Counted from the first letter of the stretch, positions 47,549 through 56,873 are shown. The stretch is DNA of 64,000 nucleotides from Roseobacter fucihabitans (GCF_014337925.2 NZ_CP143423.1:3378501-3442500), one strand, 5' to 3'. The notes: generated from the sequence alone by a model not told the origin. Translations and numbers: made by a program.

Positions 47549-48076
47549 ATGCGCCTGAAGATCCTCCTGAGCCTTGTCGTGCTGACGGCATGTGCCGCGC
47601 CCTATCGTGACACCCGCGTGGCGATCACATCACAAAAGGGTTTTGTCGCTGAGCGCTATCTGGGGCGTTGGTACGAAATTGCCCGCTTTCCGGTGTCGTT
47701 TCAAAAGGGCTGCACTGCGACAACCGCCGATTATGGCAGGATCGACGCCGATACGATCAGCGTGAAAAACACCTGTCGGCAAGGGTCCCCGGATGGGGAA
47801 ATGCGCAGCATCTCGGGCACCGCCGATATCATCGGTCCCGGACGTCTCAAGGTGCGTTTCAACAATGTGCCCTTCATCGCCGCCCCCTATTGGGTCCTCT
47901 GGGTCGATGAGGGGTACGAAACGGCGGTGGTAGGGGTTCCCAACGGGCGGGCAGGATGGATTCTGGCGCGCGCGCCGATAATCGATGCCGACCGTCGCGT
48001 CAAAGCCGAACAAATCCTGCGCGCGAATGGCTATGATGTCACCGCGCTCATCGACGTACAGCAGACGATTGAATAG
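47549..48076 (+). CDS. Outer-membrane lipocalin (Blc-like)
   Basis: 175 residues from ATG 47549 (MRLKILLSLVVLTACAAPYR), a lipoprotein signal with lipobox LTAC. ERYLGRWYEIARFPVSFQKG is the lipocalin GxW motif, then GTADIIGPGRLKVRFNN and YWVLWVDEGYETAVVGVPNG. Binds hydrophobic ligands in the envelope. AGGAG lies 9 nt upstream. Confidence 0.9.
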   Translation: MRLKILLSLVVLTACAAPYRDTRVAITSQKGFVAERYLGRWYEIARFPVSFQKGCTATTADYGRIDADTISVKNTCRQGSPDGEMRSISGTADIIGPGRLKVRFNNVPFIAAPYWVLWVDEGYETAVVGVPNGRAGWILARAPIIDADRRVKAEQILRANGYDVTALIDVQQTIE

Positions 48077-48093
48077 CGCCAAAAAGGAAAAAA

Positions 48094-48117
48094 CGGGCCG
48101 GTACAAAGACCGGCCCG
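48094..48117 (-). terminator. Rho-independent terminator of the 55-residue ORF
   Basis: Perfect 9-nt arms CGGGCCGGT and ACCGGCCCG, 6-nt loop, followed by a T-run when read on the minus strand. It lies 43 nt after the stop of the small minus-strand ORF at 48160-48327. Confidence 0.85.
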
Positions 48118-48159
48118 AAGGAAAGAACACCGCAGGGGGAGAAAACTGCGCTGTCCTGC

Positions 48160-48327
48160 TTAAAGCGCAGCCCAATCCGTGAAACGCCACTTGGACGGGC
48201 ATTTCGGACCTGGACGAGGGTAGATCGGGCTGCACCCGTCCGCGCGCCAGGAAGAAGAGCGCGCGGTCGGGGAGAGGTCCGGGAAAATATCCCGGGGGTC
48301 GTCATAAAAATCACGGGAAAGGGTCAT
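48160..48327 (-). CDS. Small unknown protein, 55 residues
   Basis: ATG at 48327 behind GGAG 10 nt upstream; the ORF ends TAA and is followed by a rho-independent terminator. Start MTLSRDFYDDPRDIFPDLSP, middle ARSSSWRADGCSPIYPRPG, end PKCPSKWRFTDWAAL. Two Cys, rich in Pro, Ser and aromatic residues. Good ribosome binding site and terminator make it likely a real gene; no family recognised. Confidence 0.65.
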   Translation of the reverse strand: MTLSRDFYDDPRDIFPDLSPTARSSSWRADGCSPIYPRPGPKCPSKWRFTDWAAL

Positions 48328-48721
48328 AATCGTTACTCCACTTCCGAGGAGGAAAAACTCCCCGGCTCACAAGTCCAATCAACAGCAAAAAGCAACATAG
48401 GTATGTGAAGCGGATCACATAGGTTCATTAAATGTGAATTTTTTTCTGATCCTCGTTTCATTCGCCGTTAATCGCTGGCTGCGCGGCTTCTGTCCCTCCG
48501 CGCGGTTTGATGAGCAGTCCGGCCACTCTCTGCCCGATGACCAGAGCGTGGTTGAAGAATGCGTGGCCCTCGAAATTGCACCTCAACAAGCCCAAATCCG
48601 CATTCAATCCTCGAACGGCCAGGATTTCCAAACGACATGCGTTGATCACATGGTAACAGCCAGTGTCGATGCCGATACTCACGTTGAGTGTGATGAATCT
48701 GGTCGTTCGGTCAAAGGAGCT
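48328..48721. other. Spacer with unassigned ORFs
   Basis: Plus-strand 48434-48742 and minus-strand 48458-48730 frames overlap each other and match no family. Nothing supports either. Confidence 0.45.
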
Positions 48722-48975
48722 GGTCAGCACGTCTTGCGTTGAGCCACAGAACCTCAGAATGCGTATGGGTATGCGCCTTTACCTGCCTGACCAACGGGTT
48801 CGGCAAGAAGCTGGAAAACCCCCTGCACATGCTTTCGCTGTATTTCGTGCACTACAACTTCGGGCGCATCCATAAAACGTTGAAAATAACGCCAGCCACG
48901 GCAGCGGGTGTTTCGGACACGCTGCACGATATAGAGTGGATTGCGGGCTTAATCGACGCAGCGGCACCAGCGCCT
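48722..48975 (+). pseudogene. IS1-family-like transposase, 3' remnant
   Basis: NLRMRMGMRL followed, after a frameshift near 48775, by TCLTNGFGKKLENPLHMLSL and YFVHYNFGRIHKTLKITPA, TAAGVSDTLHDIEWIAGLI. Corresponds to the transposase ending NLTMRMSMRRFTRLTNAFSK... VRIHKTLRVTPAMAAGVT. Ends just before ppk2; no ends or repeats seen. Confidence 0.68.
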
Positions 48976-49032
48976 AAAGAGCGTGGACCTTGTAGAAAAA
49001 CTTCGAAACGAGACACCCCTCAAACGCGGATA

Positions 49033-49914
49033 TCAACGTTTCCGCGTACCGGGATGCAATGACGCTGACAGGATATGATCTGCCGCGCGCACGACGCTCT
49101 CCGCGCGGTGGACAATCTTGGGATCCGGCAATTGCGCAACGGCTGTGTCCTTATCGGGATACTCCAACTCGGACAGGAAATGCTTCATGCAATTCAGGCG
49201 CGCACGCTTTTTGTCATTCGAACGGATCACGGTCCAGGGCGCATCCGCCGTATCCGTATAAAAGAACATAGCTTCCTTGGCTTCGGTGTAATCGCCCCAT
49301 TTATCAAGGCTGGCACGATCAATCGGGGATAGTTTCCACATCTTCAACGGATCGGTTTCGCGCGAAGAAAACCGGCGTTTCTGTTCGTCCTGCGTGACGG
49401 AGAACCAATATTTGAACAGCTTGATGCCACTGCGCACCAACATCCGCTCGAATTCCGGCGTTTGGCGCATGAATTCAAGATATTCGTTCGGCTCACAAAA
49501 TCCCATTACCCGCTCGACACCGGCGCGGTTGTACCAGGACCGATCATAAAGCACGATTTCACCAGCTGTCGGCAGGTGTTTGATATAACGTTGGAAAAAC
49601 CACTGGCCGCGCTCTTCTTCGGTGGGTTTGTTCAAAGCGACAACGCGCGCGAAACGTGGGTTCAAATGCTCCCCGAAACGCTTGATCGTCCCGCCCTTGC
49701 CCGCAGCATCGCGCCCCTCGAAAAGCATGACCGCCTTTTGATTGGTTTCCTGAAACCAATGCTGTACTTTGAGCAATTCAACCTGAAGGGCGGCTTTTTC
49801 ATCCTCATATGCCCCGCGGCTCAAACGTTCGGCATAGGGGTATTCGCCCTGTTCGAATCCAATGATTTCGGCGGTGCGTTCTGCGTTGCCCCCGGCCTGA
49901 GCGCTGTCTGACAT
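49033..49914 (-). CDS. ppk2: Polyphosphate kinase 2
   Basis: 293 residues. VMLFEGRDAAGKGGTIKRF is Walker A, IVLYDRSWYNRAGVERVMGF is Walker B with lid, and FSSRETDPLKMWKLSPID follows. It phosphorylates nucleoside di- or monophosphates from polyphosphate. The upstream neighbourhood has no related gene. Confidence 0.95.
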   Translation of the reverse strand: MSDSAQAGGNAERTAEIIGFEQGEYPYAERLSRGAYEDEKAALQVELLKVQHWFQETNQKAVMLFEGRDAAGKGGTIKRFGEHLNPRFARVVALNKPTEEERGQWFFQRYIKHLPTAGEIVLYDRSWYNRAGVERVMGFCEPNEYLEFMRQTPEFERMLVRSGIKLFKYWFSVTQDEQKRRFSSRETDPLKMWKLSPIDRASLDKWGDYTEAKEAMFFYTDTADAPWTVIRSNDKKRARLNCMKHFLSELEYPDKDTAVAQLPDPKIVHRAESVVRAADHILSASLHPGTRKR

Positions 49915-50105
49915 TGATTGCCTCCTTTGATGAGTTCAATCTTAGCCAAACTCCAGCGGCCGGGTCATTGACCTGTATCAAACGGCGGAAAAACTCTCCT
50001 GCATCTTCCGCCGTTGCCTGTCCGTCGGGCGTTGATCCAGATCATATACAGCAAGTGACAAGATGTGAAATGAAGTGAGGGCCACGCAAAACAAGAGGTG
50101 CGCCA

Positions 50106-50423
50106 ATGCTAGATATTTCCGAGACAAAAGTCGCTCAGATCATCCTGTATGGCCATGAAATCGAACGGGCCGAAGGCGAGTTGCGCGGATTTCTGGAAAC
50201 GCTCAATGAGGATGAAAGTCACAGCCTGATCGCGCTGATGTGGATCGGCCGCGACAGTTTTGCCAGTGATGAATATCATGAGGCGCTCGCCACGGCCAAA
50301 CGCGAGGCCGTAACGCCGACCGCTGATTATCTGATCGGCACCCCGCATTTTGCCGACCACCTGGAAAATGGGCTTGAACTTCTGGGCTTATCCGCTGCGG
50401 ATGCGGAACAATCCTTGCTTTGA
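50106..50423 (+). CDS. DUF3775 protein
   Basis: 105 residues: MLDISETKVAQIILYGHEIE, EDESHSLIALMWIGRDSFAS and EAVTPTADYLIGTPHFADHL match DUF3775, an alphaproteobacterial protein of unknown role. AGGTG lies 9 nt upstream of the ATG. Confidence 0.9.
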   Translation: MLDISETKVAQIILYGHEIERAEGELRGFLETLNEDESHSLIALMWIGRDSFASDEYHEALATAKREAVTPTADYLIGTPHFADHLENGLELLGLSAADAEQSLL

Positions 50424-50471
50424 TCCCTGCACCCCTTCTTGGAACGCGTGCAGGGCGCTCAAAGCGTCATA

Positions 50472-51842
50472 TCAATACGAAAAATCCGCGTAAATCCGGC
50501 TGATGTCGCCGTTCCAATCACCGTTGTAATGGTCCAGCAGCTCATCCGCGGGCGCTTTTCCGGTCTCGATGCTTTCATGCAGCGCATTCAGGAAATGCGT
50601 TTCATCGGGCACCATGCCGCCGGCACCGGGGCGCGCGCGTGATTTGAGGCCGGACTGGCTGATCGCAACGGCCTCGCGGGCGATGTCGTGCATCCTGATG
50701 CCGTGCACCTCTGCCTGTAACCCGTCAACCGAAGCCGCAACGCGCATTAGATCGCGCGTCCCTGCGTCCCAGTCTTTTGCCAGATCCCAGGCCGCATCCA
50801 GCGCGGATTGATCATACATCAGCCCGACCCAGAAGGCGGGCAGCGCGCAGAGCCTGCGCCAGGGGCCACCATCCGCACCGCGCATCTCGATGTAGCGTTT
50901 CATGCGCGCCTCGGGAAAGGCCGTGGTCAAATGATCCGCCCAATCGCTGAGCGTCGGCATTTCACCCGGCAATGCGGAAAGCTCGCCTTTCAGGAAATCA
51001 CGGAACGACAGGCCCAATGCATCAATATAGCGCCCGTCGCGATAGACGAAATACATCGGCACATCGAGCGCATATTCCACCCAACGCTCAAACCCGAAGC
51101 CCTCCTCGAAGACGAAAGGCAGGGTCCCGGTGCGTGCCGCATCCAGATCGCGCCAGACCCGCGAGCGCCATGATTTATGGCCATTCACCTTATTCTCAAA
51201 GAAGGGCGAATTAGCGAAAAGCGCCGTGGCCACCGGTTGCAAGGCCAAGGCCACGCGCATTTTTTGCACCATATCGGCCTCGGACCCAAAGTCCAGATTG
51301 ACCTGTACCGTGCAGGTCCGGCGCATCATGACCCGGCCCATCGTGCCGACCTTGGTCATATATTCATTCATCAGCTTGTAGCGCCCCTTGGGCATCAGAT
51401 CCATGTCCTCATGGCTCCAGATCGGTGCTGCGCCCAGCCCGATGAAGCCCGCGCCGATCCTGTCGGCCACATCCTGCACCTCGCGCAGGTGCACGTTCAC
51501 CTCGTCACAGGTCTCGTGGATGGTTTCGAGCGGCGCACCGCTTAACTCGAGCTGCCCGCCCGGCTCCAGGCTGATGTTGGCCCCGTCTTTTTCGAGGCCA
51601 ATCAGGTGCTCGCCCTCCAGAACCGGACTCCAGCCATGGGTGTCGCGCAGCCCCTCCAGCATCACCCGGATCGAGCGGTCCCCCTCATAGGGAAGTGGCT
51701 TCAGCGTATCCTTGCAGTAGCCGAATTTTTCGTGCTCGGTCCCAATGCGCCATTGCTCTTTCGGCTTGCAGCCGTCCGCTAGGTATTGCGCCAACTGATC
51801 ATACGAAGTGATCGGACCGCCGCCGGATTGGGGAATAGACAT
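50472..51842 (-). CDS. gshA: Glutamate--cysteine ligase, plant type
   Basis: First step of glutathione synthesis. 456 residues from ATG 51842 (MSIPQSGGGPITSYDQLAQY); an ATG at 51860 is possible. EQWRIGTEHEKFGY, NISLEPGGQLELSGAPLETI and MRRTCTVQVNLDFGSEADMV are the GCS2 signatures. Confidence 0.95.
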   Translation of the reverse strand: MSIPQSGGGPITSYDQLAQYLADGCKPKEQWRIGTEHEKFGYCKDTLKPLPYEGDRSIRVMLEGLRDTHGWSPVLEGEHLIGLEKDGANISLEPGGQLELSGAPLETIHETCDEVNVHLREVQDVADRIGAGFIGLGAAPIWSHEDMDLMPKGRYKLMNEYMTKVGTMGRVMMRRTCTVQVNLDFGSEADMVQKMRVALALQPVATALFANSPFFENKVNGHKSWRSRVWRDLDAARTGTLPFVFEEGFGFERWVEYALDVPMYFVYRDGRYIDALGLSFRDFLKGELSALPGEMPTLSDWADHLTTAFPEARMKRYIEMRGADGGPWRRLCALPAFWVGLMYDQSALDAAWDLAKDWDAGTRDLMRVAASVDGLQAEVHGIRMHDIAREAVAISQSGLKSRARPGAGGMVPDETHFLNALHESIETGKAPADELLDHYNGDWNGDISRIYADFSY

Positions 51843-51909
51843 AGGGGAGGCTCCGTTCATTCATCAGATGCATTTGGGACGTCAGGGATGGGACGATTTT
51901 GGCAGGGTG

Positions 51910-52431
51910 TCAATGCAGACCAATCTGTGCGTTTCCGGAAGGGTCCCGCTGCCAGATCACAATCCGGTGTTTTTCCTGCCCTTGCAAGGCATGCAGCATC
52001 CGTTCGGTGCGCAATCCCGAAAGCGTGGCGAAAGCGTCAAAAAGCGCATCCGCCCCTTCAGCATTCACCGGGATGAACAGGTCCGGCTGACCGGGCTGAC
52101 TAAGGCCCCAATGCGCCGGAAACAACGTCTTGTCCAAACGCAGCTGTGACATTTCGCGCAAAGCAACCGCCCCGCCGGTCAGAGGGCCAAAATAGGTGAT
52201 CTGCCCCTCATCCACACTCACCGTGCCCGGCCCGGCTCCGGTACTGCGAAAACGCGCGCGCTGCACACCAACCCAGACCAGCCCCGCCCCGACAATCATC
52301 AACGCCAACCCCGGCAAGACCAGCAACCGCCCCGGCCCCAAGAGCCACCACAGCCCCAAGGCGGCCATCACGCTACCCGCAAGCGTCTCGCGCCAACGCA
52401 TCAATTGCGCCTTGGCCTCGGGGCGGATCAC
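51910..52431 (-). CDS. Membrane protein with cytosolic domain, unknown
   Basis: 173 residues from GTG 52431, overlapping the rsmE stop (GTGA). Two hydrophobic segments (TLAGSVMAALGLWWLLGPG; LLVLPGLALMIVGAGLVWVG) and a soluble C-terminal part with GTVSVDEGQITYFGPLTGG and AVALREMSQLRLDK. Typical roseobacter pair with rsmE; function unknown. Confidence 0.75.
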   Translation of the reverse strand: MIRPEAKAQLMRWRETLAGSVMAALGLWWLLGPGRLLVLPGLALMIVGAGLVWVGVQRARFRSTGAGPGTVSVDEGQITYFGPLTGGAVALREMSQLRLDKTLFPAHWGLSQPGQPDLFIPVNAEGADALFDAFATLSGLRTERMLHALQGQEKHRIVIWQRDPSGNAQIGLH

Positions 52432-53159
52432 CCCCAATCTCCCAAAGCCTGCTGCCAAAGCGTCAATGCCGCGACCGCCGCCGTATCCGCCCGCAGGATG
52501 CGCGGCCCCAAGGAGACCGCATGCGCATGCTCCACCCCCTGCAGACGCTTACGTTCTGCTTCCGAAAACCCACCCTCCGGCCCGATCAGGATCGCCCAAG
52601 GGGCCACAAGCGCCCGTAAGGTGGGCTTTGAGGCCACCTTTGCCTCGTCACAAAACATGATCTGTCGGTTTGTATCCCAACCGTCCAACAGGCGTTCCAA
52701 CCTCTGCATCTCCGCCACCTCAGGCACGAACGTTCCGCCACATTGCTCTGCTGCCTCAACCGCATGGGCTTGCAGACGCTCGCGTTGGATGCGCCCCGAG
52801 TTGGTGAATTCCGTACGCACCGGCAGGATGCGCCCCGCGCCCATCTCCACCGCCTTTTCGACGATGAAATCCGTGCGTGCCTTCTTGATCGGCGCGAACA
52901 TCAGCCAGACGTCGGGGGGCATCTGCAAGGGCCGCGTCTGACGCAACACCGCCAACATGCCGCCGCGCTTGCCCGCCTCGACGACATCGGCCAGCCATTC
53001 ACCGCTCTGCCCATCAAACAGCAAGACCTGCGCGCCCACAGCCAACCGCATCACCCCAAAAAGATAATGTGCCTGCTCCCGCGACACAGGAACCGATTGC
53101 CCTGGGCTCAAGGCATGCTCTACATAAAGCCTGATTTTGGCTGAAATTTTTTGGTCCAT
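52428..53159 (-). CDS. rsmE: 16S rRNA (uracil(1498)-N(3))-methyltransferase RsmE
   Basis: 243 residues from ATG 53159 (MDQKISAKIRLYVEHALSPG). SPOUT methyltransferase: N-terminal PUA-like region with REQAHYLFGVMRLAVGAQV, VEKAVEMGAGRILPV, the knot motif AILIGPEGGFSEAER and SLGPRILRADTAAVAAL. It carries an unusual AKVASKPTLRAL stretch, encoded by one arm (52615-52640) of the family P palindrome, between FCDE and the knot. Confidence 0.93.
   Translation of the reverse strand: MDQKISAKIRLYVEHALSPGQSVPVSREQAHYLFGVMRLAVGAQVLLFDGQSGEWLADVVEAGKRGGMLAVLRQTRPLQMPPDVWLMFAPIKKARTDFIVEKAVEMGAGRILPVRTEFTNSGRIQRERLQAHAVEAAEQCGGTFVPEVAEMQRLERLLDGWDTNRQIMFCDEAKVASKPTLRALVAPWAILIGPEGGFSEAERKRLQGVEHAHAVSLGPRILRADTAAVAALTLWQQALGDWG
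52615..52640. repeat. Single arm of family P palindrome inside rsmE
   Basis: 26 nt, 25 identical to the right arm of the palindrome at 13467-13492 (CGTAAGGTGGGCTTT then G for C, ending GGCCACCTT). Only one arm is present. It encodes part of the VASKPTLRA stretch of RsmE. Confidence 0.8.
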
Positions 53160-53171
53160 GGAGAGAGATAT

Positions 53172-54134
53172 ATGCAAACCCGCAAGCCAACACCAGATGG
53201 TCAGGTCGCGGATGCGGTCAAAGGCAATTGGGTCGATACCGCCGCACCCGTCTGGACCCGCCCCTACCTGCGGCTCAGCCGGGCGGACCGGCCCATCGGG
53301 ACCTGGCTGTTGCTCCTGCCCTGCTGGTGGGGGCTCGCGCTCTCAATGCTGCACGATCAACGCGCCAGCCTGTTCGATCTGTGGATCGCGCTTGGCTGTG
53401 GCATCGGTGCATGGCTCATGCGGGGGGCGGGCTGCACCTGGAACGATATCAGTGACCGTGACTTTGACGGCAAGGTCGAACGCACGCGCTCCCGCCCCAT
53501 TCCCTCGGGACAGGTCTCTGTGCGCGGGGCAGTGATCTGGATGTGCCTTCAAGCGCTGATCGCCTTCGCCATACTGCTAACCTTCAACCTTGCCGCCATC
53601 GCCTTGGGTATCCTGGCGCTGCTGCCGGTCGCAATCTACCCCTTTGCCAAACGGTTTACCTGGTGGCCGCAGGTGTTTCTGGGGCTGGCTTTCAACTGGG
53701 GCGCGATGCTGGCCTGGACCGCCCATAGCGGCGTGCTGCATCCGGCCGCTGTAATCCTCTATCTGGCCGGGATCGCATGGACCTTGTTCTACGATACAAT
53801 CTACGCCCATCAGGACACCGAAGACGACGCCCTGATCGGGGTAAAATCAACCGCGCGGCTGTTCGGGGATGACACCGCCGCGTGGCTGTGCGGGTTCCTG
53901 ATCGCAACTGTTATTCTCATGGGCGTGGCGGTCATCTCTGCCGCCTTGCCCGGTGCCAGTGGGCTGGCTATGGGATTGGCGCTGACAGGGCCCGCAGCCA
54001 TGGGCGCGCATATGATCTGGCAACTGCGCCGCCTCGACATCACGGATAGCGCTCATTTATTACAGCTGTTTCGCGTCAATCGCGATACGGGCATGATCCC
54101 GCTGGTGTTTTTTGCGATGGCCCTGCTGGCATGA
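53172..54134 (+). CDS. ubiA: 4-hydroxybenzoate polyprenyltransferase
   Basis: 320 residues, start ATG 53172 (MQTRKPTPDGQVADAV). Attaches the polyprenyl tail in ubiquinone synthesis. NDISDRDFDGKVERTRSRPI is the first Asp-rich motif and DTIYAHQDTEDDALIGVKST the second; eight membrane helices around these. Divergent from rsmE. Confidence 0.95.
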   Translation: MQTRKPTPDGQVADAVKGNWVDTAAPVWTRPYLRLSRADRPIGTWLLLLPCWWGLALSMLHDQRASLFDLWIALGCGIGAWLMRGAGCTWNDISDRDFDGKVERTRSRPIPSGQVSVRGAVIWMCLQALIAFAILLTFNLAAIALGILALLPVAIYPFAKRFTWWPQVFLGLAFNWGAMLAWTAHSGVLHPAAVILYLAGIAWTLFYDTIYAHQDTEDDALIGVKSTARLFGDDTAAWLCGFLIATVILMGVAVISAALPGASGLAMGLALTGPAAMGAHMIWQLRRLDITDSAHLLQLFRVNRDTGMIPLVFFAMALLA

Positions 54135-54194
54135 TTGAAACCAGACCACAGGCGGCGTATCAGGGGACAGACCGAAGTCGGAACCCTTGATCCA

Positions 54195-56102
54195 ATGAAG
54201 CTCTCAAAAACAACCATGACCGTCGCCGCCTTTGTGGCCGCTGCTGCGGTGGCGCTATTTGCGGCGAATTCTTCCGTGCAACTGATTGAGGATTCCTCCG
54301 AGATCGGAGTCCGCAGCGCCCTGGACGACAACACCCTGACCTGGGCCGAAGTCGAAGCAAACGGCCTCCAGGTCGCGCTTGCGGGCACCGCCCCCTCCGA
54401 AGCGATGCGTTTTCAGGCGCTCAGCGTTGCGGGATCGGTCGTGGATGCGGCGCGCATTCTTGACCATATGGAGGTTGAGGCCGATGAGGCGATTGCGCCG
54501 CCGCGGTTTTCAGCGGAGGTTCTGCGCAATACCAGCGGCTTGTCGATCATCGGCCTGATCCCGCAAAGCACGGATCGCGATGCCATCGTCGAAGGTTTCG
54601 CGGATATGAGCGATCTGCCCGTCACCGACCTGTTGGAAACGGCCGACTACCCCGCTCCATCTGGCTGGGAAGACGCGTTATCTTTTGCGATCACCGCAAT
54701 TGATGATCTGCCCCGCGCCAAACTCTCCATCACCGCAGGCCGCGTCACAATCACCGCCATTGCCAATAGCGCTGAGGCCAAGGCCGCGATGGAAAAGAAA
54801 CTGATGGGCTCTGCACCCCCTGCGCTGAGCCTCACCCTCAACATCACCGCACCGCGCCCCGTGATCACACCTTTTACGCTGCGCTTCGTCATGGACGAAG
54901 ACGGCGCGCGCTTTGACGCCTGTTCCGCCGATTCCAAAGAGGGGCAGCAACGTATTCTCAACGCCGCCTTCGAGGCCGGTCTGTCCGGGCCGGGACGCTG
55001 CACAATTGCAATGGGGGTGCCGTCCAAATTCTGGGCCGCCGCCGTGGAACAAGCGATCAAGGCATTGGCCCAAATTGGCGGTGGCAGTGTGACTTTCTCC
55101 AATGCCGACGTCACGCTCATCGCCGCCGAAGCCACAAGCCAGTCGCTGTTTGACACCGTCGCAGGCGAGTTGGAAAATGACCTGCCCGATGTCTTTGTGC
55201 TGCGCGCGATCCTGCCCGAAGCGCCCGATGCATCGGTGGGACCGCCCGAGTTCACCGCAACGCTAAGCCCCGAAGGGCAGGTACAGCTGCGCGGGCGCCT
55301 CTCGGATGAAAAGATGCGCGAGGTGACGGATAGTTTCGCCCGGGCGAAATTCGGCTCCGACAACGTTTATACCGCTGCACGTGTGGTATCCGGCCTGCCA
55401 GCGGATTGGTCCACTCGGGTGCTGACCGGGCTTCAGGCTTTGGCCTATCTGAACAACGGCGCCATTACGGTTACACCCGCCTCGATTGCATTAAGCGGCA
55501 TGTCGGGCGATCAAAACGCAAGTGATACCATTGCCCAGTTGATGGCCAGTCGCTTGGGGCAAGGCACGTCCTTCGACATTAATGTCAAATATCTGGAAGA
55601 GCTTGACCCGGTTGCCAGCCTGCCCACGCCCGAAGAATGCGAAGGCAGGATCGGGGATATCATTTCCGCCGCCAAAATCGTTTTCGAACCCGGCAGCGCC
55701 ACAATCGATTCGACCGCATTGACCACGATGGACAGCATCGCAGAGGTCTTGCAGGAATGCGGCAGCATCCGCCTGGAAATACAAGGGCATACCGACAGCC
55801 AGGGCCGCGAAGGGATGAACCTGTCGCTTAGCCAGGCACGTGCCGAATCCGTTCTGAACGAATTGCGCGCGCGGCGCGTTCTGACCGGGTCGTTTCTGGC
55901 AAAGGGCTACGGCGAGGTTGATCCAATTGCACAAAATGATACCGAAGAAGGCCGCGAAGCCAACCGCCGCATAGAATTTCGCCTGATCCAGCCGGAAGCT
56001 TCCGTGCCAGAGGGCGATTCAACACTGGAAAGCGTCGCGGAATCCAGTGATATAGACGCATCAGATGATACGAGCGATGCAGAAGGACCCGAAAATGAGT
56101 AG
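54195..56102 (+). CDS. OmpA-family protein with long N-terminal region
   Basis: 635 residues from ATG 54195 (MKLSKTTMTVAAFVAAAAVA, membrane anchor or signal). The long middle resembles repeated BON-type units (e.g. GLQVALAGTAPSEAMRFQAL; QVQLRGRLSDEKMREVTDSF). C-terminal OmpA domain: IEIQGHTDSQGREGMNLSLS-like IRLEIQGHTDSQGREG and AKGYGEVDPIAQNDTEEGRE with NRRIEFRL. Anchors to peptidoglycan. Overlaps the next gene by 8 nt. Confidence 0.85.
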   Translation: MKLSKTTMTVAAFVAAAAVALFAANSSVQLIEDSSEIGVRSALDDNTLTWAEVEANGLQVALAGTAPSEAMRFQALSVAGSVVDAARILDHMEVEADEAIAPPRFSAEVLRNTSGLSIIGLIPQSTDRDAIVEGFADMSDLPVTDLLETADYPAPSGWEDALSFAITAIDDLPRAKLSITAGRVTITAIANSAEAKAAMEKKLMGSAPPALSLTLNITAPRPVITPFTLRFVMDEDGARFDACSADSKEGQQRILNAAFEAGLSGPGRCTIAMGVPSKFWAAAVEQAIKALAQIGGGSVTFSNADVTLIAAEATSQSLFDTVAGELENDLPDVFVLRAILPEAPDASVGPPEFTATLSPEGQVQLRGRLSDEKMREVTDSFARAKFGSDNVYTAARVVSGLPADWSTRVLTGLQALAYLNNGAITVTPASIALSGMSGDQNASDTIAQLMASRLGQGTSFDINVKYLEELDPVASLPTPEECEGRIGDIISAAKIVFEPGSATIDSTALTTMDSIAEVLQECGSIRLEIQGHTDSQGREGMNLSLSQARAESVLNELRARRVLTGSFLAKGYGEVDPIAQNDTEEGREANRRIEFRLIQPEASVPEGDSTLESVAESSDIDASDDTSDAEGPENE

Positions 56103-56421
56103 AACAGAGTTTGTCATTGCGACGGCCATTATTCTGTTCGTGGCTTTTTGTCTGGGGTGGTTCGCCAATTGGCTCATTCATCGCTTTACCCGCGTGGCCG
56201 CCGATGATGTCGCACAGCTTGACCGGATGGCTCAGGAGCTGCACGAGGCCGAAGAAACGCGAGATCAGGCGATCACATACCTTCAGCAACGCGAAGCGGA
56301 ACTCACCAACCAGCTCGCGCAAACCGAGGCGGAACTGCGCGCCGCGATGGACGGGTTGCGCGATGCGCGCCATGAGACCGAGGAGTTGCGCGCCTACGCC
56401 GAAGGGCAGCGCGCACTCTGA
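56095..56421 (+). CDS. Small membrane-anchored coiled-coil protein
   Basis: 108 residues, ATG 56095. One N-terminal membrane helix (FVIATAIILFVAFCLGWFAN), then a long charged helix (VAQLDRMAQELHEAEETRDQ; AELTNQLAQTEAELRAAMDG). Overlaps the OmpA-like gene, so probably works with it in the envelope. Function unknown. Confidence 0.75.
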   Translation: MSRTEFVIATAIILFVAFCLGWFANWLIHRFTRVAADDVAQLDRMAQELHEAEETRDQAITYLQQREAELTNQLAQTEAELRAAMDGLRDARHETEELRAYAEGQRAL

Positions 56422-56426
56422 GCAGG

Positions 56427-56873
56427 CTACATGACGGTCAGATGGGCGCAATGCGACAGGTGCCCCACACGCTGGGACGTGCTGCCCAGCACAAGCGCTG
56501 ACAGATTTCCCAGACCCCGCCGACCGGTCACGATGAGATCAGACCCCACGGCTTTGGCATGCGTCAACAACGCATCGGCGGCATCACCCTCGCCCACTTC
56601 CGTTTTGATGTTCGACTGCCCTGCCTCGGTTGCGATTGTCTTTGCCCGATCCAGCAATGTTTGCGCAGTTTTCATAACTTCATCATGTGAGGGCATGGTG
56701 GTTGCCGCATGATACCCCGCAACAGCCCCCATCGCGAAAGCGACAGTTTCAGGTTTGGGCGTATGCAGAACATGGATTTCCGAGTCATATTTCCCTGCCA
56801 GATCACAGGCGAGACGCAGCGCATTCTCGGACGGTTCTGACCCGTCAAATCCAACGGTAATTGTCTTGAACAT
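56427..56873 (-). CDS. Universal stress protein UspA family
   Basis: 148 residues from ATG 56873 (MFKTITVGFDGSEPSENALR), AAGGGGAAG upstream. The ATP-binding loop ends VTGRRGLGNLSALVLGSTSQ (Gly-x2-Gly-x9-Gly-Ser). Convergent with the small coiled-coil gene. Induced by stress in relatives. Confidence 0.93.
   Translation of the reverse strand: MFKTITVGFDGSEPSENALRLACDLAGKYDSEIHVLHTPKPETVAFAMGAVAGYHAATTMPSHDEVMKTAQTLLDRAKTIATEAGQSNIKTEVGEGDAADALLTHAKAVGSDLIVTGRRGLGNLSALVLGSTSQRVGHLSHCAHLTVM

Noticed and set aside
48434-48742. Plus-strand ORF before the IS1-like remnant
   Set aside because: Overlapped by an open minus-strand frame; no motif and GTG start without support.
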